Source: a virus. From it: a stretch of 37,325 nucleotides of DNA. The notes beneath the pieces were generated by a model, which worked only from the letters and a program-made list of their open reading frames with translations, was not told the DNA's origin and ran no database searches. Below, one piece after another: positions 1-7,393 of the stretch (positions within the stretch are counted from its first letter, which is position 1; every line of letters begins with the position of its first letter). The stretch spans positions 1 to 37,325 of IMG/VR virus record IMGVR_UViG_3300042485_000423. One strand, given 5' to 3'. The translations under genes and the position numbers were made by a program.

Positions 1-127
1 TCATTTTAAGAAGGACAAATACACGCTAAATAATCCTTAGTAAAATAATAAGGTATTGACAAGATTGGGTTAGTTCGCTAAAGATTCAAATAGCGACTGG
101 CAATGGTGCTGGTTTTAAATTGTAAAA
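1..127. repeat. Terminal direct repeat, left copy (circular-contig overlap)
   Basis: Bases 1-127 are identical to 37199-37325. An exact overlap of 127 equals a common assembler k-mer size, so this most likely marks a circular contig rather than a biological terminal repeat; the unit genome would be 37,198 bp. The duplicated stretch carries the promoter and CCTTA/TAAGG palindrome that precede the first tail gene. Confidence 0.95.
35..84 (+). promoter_or_regulatory. Promoter with palindrome upstream of the tail operon
   Basis: A perfect -35 TTGACA (56-61) is followed after 17 bp by TAAAGA (79-84), a weak -10. Immediately upstream lies the inverted repeat CCTTA (35-39) / TAAGG (49-53), a possible operator. 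Two tandem 20-bp boxes end 52 bp upstream of the -35 across the circular junction. It would drive the gene at 131 and the nozzle gene. Called from motifs only. Confidence 0.5.
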
Positions 128-130
128 CTT

Positions 131-382
131 ATGAGCGCAACAGCTTTTCATCTGCAAGGTGGCAATGGTGGCCACGTCCTTAATTCTGGCGAAGGCGCAC
201 AGACTGGTAAAAACTATCGTTGGATTCAGTTCATCGAAGATACCGTGTTGTCAACGCTTCAGGGTAATCTTACCAACATTGCAGACCTTCAAACCATTAC
301 CCATCTTGCAGGCACAGGCATCGGTGGTAACTTTACTGCCGTAACTGTAACCAGCGGAACTTGCATTGCTTACGATCAATAA
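131..382 (+). CDS. Small hypothetical protein preceding the tail nozzle gene
   Basis: This 83-aa protein is the first gene after the junction promoter. It ends 3 bp before the nozzle gene, so it is probably co-transcribed and virion-associated. It is rich in Gly, Thr and Ser with alternating beta-type residues (for example ITHLAGTGIGGNFTAVTV) and has no signal peptide or membrane segment. The C-terminal half resembles the beta-rich small head or tail accessory proteins found in podophage structural operons, but I do not recognise a family. The ATG at 131 is the first good start and has an A-rich leader without SD. Confidence 0.7.
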   Translation: MSATAFHLQGGNGGHVLNSGEGAQTGKNYRWIQFIEDTVLSTLQGNLTNIADLQTITHLAGTGIGGNFTAVTVTSGTCIAYDQ

Positions 383-385
383 ACC

Positions 386-3115
386 GTGGCATCTTACCGT
401 TCATATGGTGGGCTTGATGACCAATCGTTAATTGATGGCGATACTGGTTTTGTTGGTATTAACCAGCGTTTGCAGTTAAACCAGCTTCAAGCGGGTGAGG
501 TAAGGGAGTCCTTGAACGGACGCATGGAGGGGTATTGGAAGCCTCGTAAGGGGATCGTAGAGAAAACAGGGGCATTTACTACTGGCGGAACGCCATTGCA
601 GTTGCCGTTCTACCTGGTTGGTATGAGCGTGAGGATAACTGCTGCTTCGGTAACATCTGGAGTGGTTACTTTGACTACGCAATCCAGCCACGGGTTGACC
701 AACGGATCTACGTTGAATATCCAAGGAATTGGCTACACGGCGGGTTCAGACCCGAACGGAGTATTTACGGCTACTACTGCAAGTGGAACAAGCATTACAT
801 ACCCTTTAGCGGGTGGGGTTGGCCCTTATACAGTTGATGCTGGAACGCCATCGCTTACGAGGGTGATTACCGCAACAACCAAAGCAATTACTGCCGCATC
901 TTATGCAGCCAACGTAGTTACAATTACCATTACTGCACACGGTTTTGATGCTGGATCAAGCGGCTACGCTGTTGTTTCTGGATTGTCATTTACTGGCACT
1001 GACTCCAATGGTGCTGTTGTTTTGACCTATGTCGATGCAAACAATATGAGCTTCCCTGTAACTGGGGTAACGGCTGTTTCTGGAACTGGCACATTGTCGC
1101 AGATGCCTATTAACGATGATGCTAACGCAAACGTAAGAGCATCTTGTTTGTTTAGTGACCCTAATACTGGCAACAAAGAGTATGTAATTATTGCCTTGGA
1201 TACTCTAGCTAAGAAAATTGATTTAGATGAAAACAATAGGGATGCAAATGGCTACCTTTCATCTACTGATATTCCTTATCCGATTGGACAAGCTCTTGGA
1301 GCTGACACCGAAATGATTCAGGTGTTTGACAAGGTGATGTTGTTCCGCGATGGGCAGCAGGCATTTGAATGGTATCCTAATGGCAGGCCTGTCGTCTCGG
1401 CATCGCAATCAGGCACAACAACAGTAACCATGAACGTGAAAGATCACGGGTTGCTTGCGGGTGCTACGGTTACAATCGCAGGGCTTACAGGTGGAACGCC
1501 AGCTAACGGCACATTTACTGTGCTTGCAAGCCCAGCTCCTACCCAAGATACTTTTGCTTATACCTTTACAACCAGCCAAACCGTAACCTTTGGTGTGACG
1601 GCAGCTACCATGACTGATGGTTTTACCCTATCGCCTGGTGGCACATATACTCAGCCACAGACCTTTAACATCCAAGCTAAAGATGTTGACGTTGTTTCTG
1701 GACTTGTTACCGCAGATGTAAGTGCAGTTGGAAACACAACAATTAGGGCTGGAGATGTTATTGTAGTTCGTGAATCGGCTACGGCAGAACTGTCTGGGAT
1801 GGTTGGCAATGAGTATTATGTCACAGCGGCCACCACAACCACGATTAACTGGTATGCTCCGATTGGTGATTACGCATCTTCAGCCGCTGATTCCTTTGAG
1901 TTTGGTGGTAGATTTAGTGTAGGTGGTGGTTTTATTCACCAGCCAGGCGCACCTTGGGGAGTTTATTTCCAACGCAGGCTATGGGTTCCGCACTATTACA
2001 GTGTATCTGGAACGTATAATGCACCACAATACACCAGCACCAAGATTACTGATGAAATAGCCGTATCGGATATTTTAGATACACACACATTTGACCAGAT
2101 CGAAAACCAATTCCGTATTAGCGGAGGAACGGCAGATTATTTGGTTGGTATGCACGGCTTCTATGAAGATAGGTTGATCGTATTCAACCGCAATAGCCTG
2201 CATTTGATAACAGGAACAACTGGAAGCCTGCTCGATACCAGAGTTACAGAATTAACATCCGAAGTTGGTTGCTTATCTCGCAAAACTATTGTGTCGCGTG
2301 GTAATACGGTCATGTTCCTGTCGGATGATGGCGTATATGCTGTTGAGTTCTTGAACGATTACAACCTTCGTGGTGCTGATGAGCCTATTTCCAAGAACAT
2401 TCAGCCATATATCGACCGTATTAACAAGGATTACGCTGATGAAGCAGTCGGTGTTTTGTATAACAACCGTTATTACCTTGCAGTTCCACTAGATTCTGCA
2501 CCAGGCATCGGAGATGCACGTGGTAACAATTCGATTTTGGTGTTTAACTTCCTAAATAAAGGCTGGGAATCATTGGATACCTTTGGCGACTCCAACTTTC
2601 TTATTAAAAATTTCGTAATTGGTAGTGCTGATGTTCGTAATAACATCTATGCAGTTACCGCTAACGGTGGATTACACCAACTTGAGGCCGTAGATAGCTC
2701 TATTGATCGTTTAAGTGTATCAAATACAAGTAATTTAGTTGTAACTCCTACGATTAACTCGATATTAACGACCCGTGGCTATGACTTTAGGACAATGGAT
2801 CGCAAGAGATTCACAGATGCACAGCTTGTTATGCAAAACCTTGCTGGGGAAACTGGCGAGTATAGCATATCATTCGCTGCGGAAGATCCAGATTTATCAC
2901 AATTCATTGGAACAACCACAGATTTTCTTGGTGGTGAAGTTCTAGCACCAAGTTCTGCAAACGAAGCAGAAACAGCAGGCATACGTTGTAGGCTTGGAGG
3001 TATCAGAGGTTATACTGGCACGATGATCTTGACAAGAACCATAGGTTCCCCTAAAGTAAATTCTATTAAAGTCTCTGGTTCAATTACTAATAGGCAAATA
3101 ATCTCACAGAAATAA
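386..3115 (+). CDS. Tail nozzle / tail tubular protein B-like (gp12/P22 gp10 type)
   Basis: This 909-aa protein starts with GTG. Its N-terminus (SYGGLDDQSLIDGDTGFVGI) and the C-terminal half, with the stretches GFYEDRLIVFNRNSLHLITG and MFLSDDGVYAVEF, are characteristic of podophage nozzle or packaged-DNA-stabilisation proteins. These form the lower part of the short tail. The region around residues 70-450 holds several repeated beta-sandwich-like inserts with the pattern VTLTT..HGLTNG..LNI.G and VTITITAHGFDAGS, probably Ig-like or ubiquitin-like decorations. No SD is visible and the start lies 3 nt after the preceding stop, which suggests coupling. The head-tail adaptor that should sit next to it in the virion is encoded at 19216, on the far side of the morphogenesis block. 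Confidence 0.85.
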   Translation: MASYRSYGGLDDQSLIDGDTGFVGINQRLQLNQLQAGEVRESLNGRMEGYWKPRKGIVEKTGAFTTGGTPLQLPFYLVGMSVRITAASVTSGVVTLTTQSSHGLTNGSTLNIQGIGYTAGSDPNGVFTATTASGTSITYPLAGGVGPYTVDAGTPSLTRVITATTKAITAASYAANVVTITITAHGFDAGSSGYAVVSGLSFTGTDSNGAVVLTYVDANNMSFPVTGVTAVSGTGTLSQMPINDDANANVRASCLFSDPNTGNKEYVIIALDTLAKKIDLDENNRDANGYLSSTDIPYPIGQALGADTEMIQVFDKVMLFRDGQQAFEWYPNGRPVVSASQSGTTTVTMNVKDHGLLAGATVTIAGLTGGTPANGTFTVLASPAPTQDTFAYTFTTSQTVTFGVTAATMTDGFTLSPGGTYTQPQTFNIQAKDVDVVSGLVTADVSAVGNTTIRAGDVIVVRESATAELSGMVGNEYYVTAATTTTINWYAPIGDYASSAADSFEFGGRFSVGGGFIHQPGAPWGVYFQRRLWVPHYYSVSGTYNAPQYTSTKITDEIAVSDILDTHTFDQIENQFRISGGTADYLVGMHGFYEDRLIVFNRNSLHLITGTTGSLLDTRVTELTSEVGCLSRKTIVSRGNTVMFLSDDGVYAVEFLNDYNLRGADEPISKNIQPYIDRINKDYADEAVGVLYNNRYYLAVPLDSAPGIGDARGNNSILVFNFLNKGWESLDTFGDSNFLIKNFVIGSADVRNNIYAVTANGGLHQLEAVDSSIDRLSVSNTSNLVVTPTINSILTTRGYDFRTMDRKRFTDAQLVMQNLAGETGEYSISFAAEDPDLSQFIGTTTDFLGGEVLAPSSANEAETAGIRCRLGGIRGYTGTMILTRTIGSPKVNSIKVSGSITNRQIISQK

Positions 3116-3118
3116 TAT

Positions 3119-3859
3119 ATGGGCGCGGTTGATACAACTTACACATTCACGGCTACTGATACAATCACTAGTGCGAAGATGAATAACATCATCGACCAGA
3201 CTACGATTACATCTGATGCTATTATTGGGACGACCTTGGAAGTTGCATCTGGGAAACTTAAAATTCGTGCAGCAGGAATTACATCTAATGAGCTTGCAAC
3301 TGGTGCTGTTACATCTAATGCTATTGCAGATGGAGCTATTGTAAATGCTGATGTTAATTCTGCTGCTGCAATAGACCTTTCAAAACTTGCAACTGGTGCA
3401 TTGCCTGCCGCAATTACGGTAGCATCTGCCAACATTGTAGATGGCACTATTGTCGAGGCAGACATTGCTGATGCGGCCATTACTGCCCCTAAGTTAAATG
3501 GCGCACAGACTGGAACAGCACCTGTTTATGGAGTTCGTGCATGGGTAGCATTTGATGCAAACCGTAATGCTGCTGGGACTGCTGATACTACGAATACAAC
3601 TCGTTATCTTATATCATCTGGAAACGTAACGTCTGTTACAAAGACAGCTACTGGTAAATACACCGTGTTAATTACAACCGCACTGCCAGACGCAAACTAT
3701 TCATACTTTACTGCGGCACAAGCAGACTCAAGTAACGAGCCTTTGGTATATCGCCAGAACGGTGGAACAAAATCCACTACCCAATTTCAAATCGAAACCC
3801 AAACACGTTCAGGTTCTTTAAGGGACTTTAACGAAGTTTGCATTTCTTTCCTTAGGTAA
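3119..3859 (+). CDS. Tail fibre / distal tail protein
   Basis: This 246-aa protein follows the nozzle gene by 3 bp. Residues about 20-130 are made of short degenerate repeats (ATGAVTSNAIADGAIVNADV, DGTIVEADIADAAI) of the type that forms extended trimeric beta-fibres in phage tails. The C-terminal ~110 residues (starting near VYGVRAWVAFD and ending DFNEVCISFLR) look like a compact receptor-binding or capping domain. It is a plausible host-recognition protein, alongside the lectin-like protein at 19844. The stop overlaps the next start (TAATG). The function is inferred from repeats and position. Confidence 0.75.
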   Translation: MGAVDTTYTFTATDTITSAKMNNIIDQTTITSDAIIGTTLEVASGKLKIRAAGITSNELATGAVTSNAIADGAIVNADVNSAAAIDLSKLATGALPAAITVASANIVDGTIVEADIADAAITAPKLNGAQTGTAPVYGVRAWVAFDANRNAAGTADTTNTTRYLISSGNVTSVTKTATGKYTVLITTALPDANYSYFTAAQADSSNEPLVYRQNGGTKSTTQFQIETQTRSGSLRDFNEVCISFLR

Positions 3860-4185
3860 TGAAACCAATTAACCATGCGTTACAAATCTACAAACAAAAC
3901 AACCAAAACTTTGCAGAATTGCTTGAATGGCATCTTGCAAATGGAGTTGTTATTTCTTTGCCAGATTGTTTTCTGCTTGGTTTCTTTTGCAATAAATCCA
4001 ACCTTAGAGAATGTCGTGTTCTGGACGAATCAAATTGTATTTTCGTTACTATGTGTGTCGGCAATATGCGGCAAGCGTGTATGCAAATTGTTGAGTTTGT
4101 TCCTTGGATTGCATACGAGAGACAATTTAAAGGAGATGATCGCACAAGGATAACTAACTTCAAAAAACTTTTTAACAAATTATAA
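3859..4185 (+). CDS. Hypothetical protein of the tail/ejection module
   Basis: This 108-aa protein has its ATG overlapping the fibre stop codon by one base, indicating translational coupling. It is a soluble protein with several cysteines (C37, C44, C52, C60, C66, C74) and a C-terminal sequence FVPWIAYERQFKGDDRTR. The position after the fibre and before the ejection proteins is where many podophages carry a small conserved protein of unknown role. I cannot assign a family. The gene is more A+T-rich than its neighbours. Confidence 0.65.
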   Translation: MKPINHALQIYKQNNQNFAELLEWHLANGVVISLPDCFLLGFFCNKSNLRECRVLDESNCIFVTMCVGNMRQACMQIVEFVPWIAYERQFKGDDRTRITNFKKLFNKL

Positions 4186-4186
4186 T

Positions 4187-5092
4187 ATGGGATCGGTATT
4201 AAAATATACACCAGCAGGATTGGTTGGTGGAGTAGCTGGGAAATTATTAGGCGGGAGTTCTAAATCCGCGCAAGCTCCAAAAACAGATATTGCAGGAGAT
4301 ATTCAAAAATACGTTTCTGGTTACGGTAAAGCATTGCCTGATGTTCTCTCATTGGAAGCACAATATCGCCCAGAGTTTCTTGGTCTTAATTTAGGTGACG
4401 TTCAAACATTTTTACAGGGTGCTGATGGGCAGCAAGGATTGTATGGGCTTGGAAGAACAGCACAACAAGAAGCTGGTGCAGGACTTGCAGAGGCTAGAGC
4501 AGCCGAGCTTGCTTCGATGACTGGCCAAGCACCTGCTTTCCGTCAGTTCGCACAAGCACTTTCGCCAGAAGCACAAGCTCAAGTTGATGCTGCCCAAATG
4601 GAGGCAGAAAGAGCTAGGGCAGCAGCACAAGGAGTTACGCCACAAGAACAACGAATGTATCAGCAAACTGCTCGCGAAGCAGCACAAGCATCTGGCAGAC
4701 TCGGTGGCAACGCAGCTATCGCATCTGAGATTATGGGCAGAGAAAATGTTCTTGCTCGGAAACGTGCCGAAGCAGACGCAGCTCGCACAGGAGCTTTTAA
4801 CATGGCTCAAAACTTTTACACCGCACCAGGTTTGCAAGCCCTTGGCAATGCCCCGCTTTCTTACCAAGCAGGACAGAATCAGTTGCAAATGGGTCTTGGT
4901 GCTATTGGTAGTGCAGTTCCGCAAATGATTAACCCAGATATGGGAGTTAATATCGGTATGCAACAAAGATCAATGCAACAACAAGCTGACGCAGCAAATG
5001 CTGCTGCAAGCGCATCTCGTAGTTCTGGACTTATGGGAATGTTTGGTTCTATTGGGGCTGCCGCAGCTCCTGCTGCTATTGCAGCTATTTAA
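4187..5092 (+). CDS. Internal virion / DNA ejection protein (small, Ala/Gln-rich)
   Basis: This 301-aa protein begins with a glycine-rich hydrophobic segment (residues 8-24) and ends with another (SSGLMGMFGSIGAAAAPAAI). Between them is a long Ala/Gln-rich alpha-helical stretch. This two-ended amphipathic layout and the LEAQYRPEFLGLNLGDVQTF motif are typical of podophage internal virion proteins that form or line the trans-envelope ejection channel. It lies directly after the fibre block and upstream of two larger ejection proteins. There is no SD; the leader is A/T-rich. Confidence 0.7.
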   Translation: MGSVLKYTPAGLVGGVAGKLLGGSSKSAQAPKTDIAGDIQKYVSGYGKALPDVLSLEAQYRPEFLGLNLGDVQTFLQGADGQQGLYGLGRTAQQEAGAGLAEARAAELASMTGQAPAFRQFAQALSPEAQAQVDAAQMEAERARAAAQGVTPQEQRMYQQTAREAAQASGRLGGNAAIASEIMGRENVLARKRAEADAARTGAFNMAQNFYTAPGLQALGNAPLSYQAGQNQLQMGLGAIGSAVPQMINPDMGVNIGMQQRSMQQQADAANAAASASRSSGLMGMFGSIGAAAAPAAIAAI

Positions 5093-5093
5093 T

Positions 5094-5900
5094 ATGAAAA
5101 CCAAAATAAAGACAGCAGTTGAAAACATCGAGAAATGCCTAAGCCACTCAGGAAAACCATGCTTGGCTTGGTCAGGTGGTAAAGATAGCATGGCTTTGCT
5201 TGATCTTGTATTTAAAAAAGTAGGCGCAAAATTGCCGATTGTTTTCTTTAGAGAGCAATGGCAACCTAAAAAATACGAGTTTCAAAACAGAATCATCGAA
5301 GAAATGGGGCTTGAAGTTTATACTTGGCATCCAGCTTATAGCACATTCCAGCAAACAGGTGATGAGTTTGAGGTTCAAAATAAATACATATTTGATAATA
5401 CAGATATGACTTGCCCAACTGGTATCACTCCAATCGAAGAAGGAAAACCTTGGGCTTGTGCGTTGGATATTTACAATCGTCCTAAAAACATGGGCATTTT
5501 AGCTGGCTGGGATGCAATGCTAGTTGGGCATAAAGCCTGTGATTCAGACCCTATTTATGGTGGAGACGCTGGTGTGCGCGTTGATATTAGAATCAATCCT
5601 GGTCAATGTAATGCTTTTTATCCAATGAAAGATTGGACGCATGATGATGTATTTCAATACTGCGAAGAAAACAATGTTCCAATTCAACACAGTAGATACG
5701 AGAATGTTTCTGGTAAATGGAGTGAGAAGGTAGATCGAACACATAACTGTGATTATGTCCATGCTTGCACGGCGTGTATTGACAATCGCGCCACAGCAGC
5801 TAAATTCGTTCATTGCCCTAAGTTTAATTGCACGATTGAAAATGTTTCCAAACGAGTTATGTGGGCTGACCAATCTTTACCAACTTACATGAAGGACTAA
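5094..5900 (+). CDS. PAPS reductase-like PP-loop ATP pyrophosphatase
   Basis: This 268-aa protein carries the PP-loop SGGKDSM at residues 27-33, the signature of the PAPS reductase / N-type ATP pyrophosphatase superfamily, which adenylates or reduces sulfur substrates. A C-terminal cysteine cluster (HNCDYVHACTACIDNRAT, then HCPKFNC) could bind a metal or an iron-sulfur cluster. The start is the ATG at 5094, just after the previous stop. A longer upstream extension of the frame lies inside the neighbouring gene and is not needed. It sits between two internal virion protein genes, an odd place for an enzyme. Roles could include sulfur-based DNA or tRNA modification, or host sulfur metabolism; the sequence does not decide between these. 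Confidence 0.85.
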   Translation: MKTKIKTAVENIEKCLSHSGKPCLAWSGGKDSMALLDLVFKKVGAKLPIVFFREQWQPKKYEFQNRIIEEMGLEVYTWHPAYSTFQQTGDEFEVQNKYIFDNTDMTCPTGITPIEEGKPWACALDIYNRPKNMGILAGWDAMLVGHKACDSDPIYGGDAGVRVDIRINPGQCNAFYPMKDWTHDDVFQYCEENNVPIQHSRYENVSGKWSEKVDRTHNCDYVHACTACIDNRATAAKFVHCPKFNCTIENVSKRVMWADQSLPTYMKD

Positions 5901-5902
5901 TT

Positions 5903-7393
5903 ATGGCATACGGATCAGGACGACAACTCGGAGAAACCATTAACCCACAGTTAATGAATGTGGACTTTAGCGCATACGAACGTGCTGGAGCTACGACTGG
6001 AAACGCTTTGGCTAACTTAGGGCAGCAAATTGGATCTACCGTAAAGGAATATAGCAACAATGAGAAGGAAATCAAGAAGGCTATCCAGATTAGTAGTGCC
6101 ATTGAAAAAGGCATACCTGGACTAGCACCGATGGCACAAGAAGCATTGGGCAAGCTAAATGATCCTAACCTTAGCCAGCGTGATAGGCTTGCAGTTGCCG
6201 AGTCTATTAAAGATTCATTAAGTATTGGCATTATGGGCATGGATAAAGAACGCCAAGACAAAATGTTTGCACTTGAAGCGGCTAAACTTCAAGCATCATT
6301 ACAAGGCAAGGCAAGAAACATAATGACCGCTGACCAACTTCAGCAACAAATTCAAAGTGGAGCAAAAGTTAAATATGTTCCACTTGGAAACGGTATGTAT
6401 GAGGTTGAAAGTGCTACCGCTAATGAACTTCCTATGTTTGGCAATGTTACAGTTGGCCCAAATGGTCAAATCCAGCAAGTTCCATCAGGAGGTGGGAATA
6501 TCCGTATTCCAGGTGCTGGTGCTGGTATCCAAAACGCATTGCCACAAGGTCAAGGTGGGATGTTCCCAGATAATGTTGCTCCAACTGGATTGCCAATAGG
6601 TGAAGCCGCTGGATTTATGCCAGGCGTTTCAGTAGATGGAACTCCAGGTGTATTGCCGCCAAAAGAACAACCAGTAATTCCTGTTGGAGAAGTTCCTAAA
6701 GGCGATGTATATTCTGTGGAAGGTGGTCAAATTGGTATCACAAGATTGCCAGGAAGCACCGCTGAAATTGAATATCAAACAAAAGCAGCAGAATTAGAGG
6801 CTAAACAAGCAGAATTAGCTAAACAGCAAGCATTAACTAAAGATGTAACAGAAAAACAACAAATTAAAGAAAAGGGGAAAAAGAACTTTTCTGATTACAT
6901 TGGAGAAATGGCTGGGGCATATTCAAATCTTTACAAAAAAGGTGGTGCTGTTGCAGGTGGTGAGAGTAGCTTTGAAGCCTATGCAGGTGGAACAGAAACT
7001 GGACAAATTCTTAGCAGGATTGCTGGATCTGAAGCACAAGTTTATAGGGATGTAATTAACAGCATGGCTCCTAACCTTATCAATGTCGTAAGGCAATCAT
7101 CTGAAATGGGGGCTAAAGGACTAGATAGTGAGAAAGAACTTAAATTCTACTTAGGTGCAATAGGAGATCCTACTCGACCGATTGAAGCTAACCTTAAAGC
7201 CTTAGATGTTCTTGATAAAGCATATGGTGATGGCAAAGCTGTTTCTAATATGTTAATTGAAAACCCGCAATTACTTAGAAAAGTTAAAGAATATGGGCTG
7301 AAATTTGACAACAAAGAAGAAAAAGCGGCAGGATCAACACCACTTGACACAAACCCAGAAGTTGAGCAAATGCTTAAAGAGTTAGGATTATGA
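5903..7393 (+). CDS. Internal virion / ejection protein (middle)
   Basis: This 496-aa protein has an N-terminal helical region (residues 1-150) and a Gly/Pro/Gln-rich low-complexity linker (about 180-270, with GGGNIRIPGAGAGIQNALPQ). A coiled-coil rich in Ala, Glu, Lys and Gln (about 290-320, AELEAKQAELAKQQALTKD) and a C-terminal helical domain follow. This resembles the second of the three internal core or ejection proteins of podophages. It is coupled to the next gene through an ATGA overlap at 7390. No enzymatic motif is visible. Confidence 0.65.
   Translation: MAYGSGRQLGETINPQLMNVDFSAYERAGATTGNALANLGQQIGSTVKEYSNNEKEIKKAIQISSAIEKGIPGLAPMAQEALGKLNDPNLSQRDRLAVAESIKDSLSIGIMGMDKERQDKMFALEAAKLQASLQGKARNIMTADQLQQQIQSGAKVKYVPLGNGMYEVESATANELPMFGNVTVGPNGQIQQVPSGGGNIRIPGAGAGIQNALPQGQGGMFPDNVAPTGLPIGEAAGFMPGVSVDGTPGVLPPKEQPVIPVGEVPKGDVYSVEGGQIGITRLPGSTAEIEYQTKAAELEAKQAELAKQQALTKDVTEKQQIKEKGKKNFSDYIGEMAGAYSNLYKKGGAVAGGESSFEAYAGGTETGQILSRIAGSEAQVYRDVINSMAPNLINVVRQSSEMGAKGLDSEKELKFYLGAIGDPTRPIEANLKALDVLDKAYGDGKAVSNMLIENPQLLRKVKEYGLKFDNKEEKAAGSTPLDTNPEVEQMLKELGL

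Noticed and set aside
1-127. Biological terminal repeats for packaging
   Set aside because: The exact length of 127 matches a typical assembler overlap, and no packaging-site structure is visible. Real ends cannot be inferred from it.
4412-4966. A 184-codon minus-strand frame opposite an ejection gene
   Set aside because: The Cys/Leu/Ser-rich product is the mirror of Ala/Gln-rich codons (GCA, CAA) in the ejection protein.
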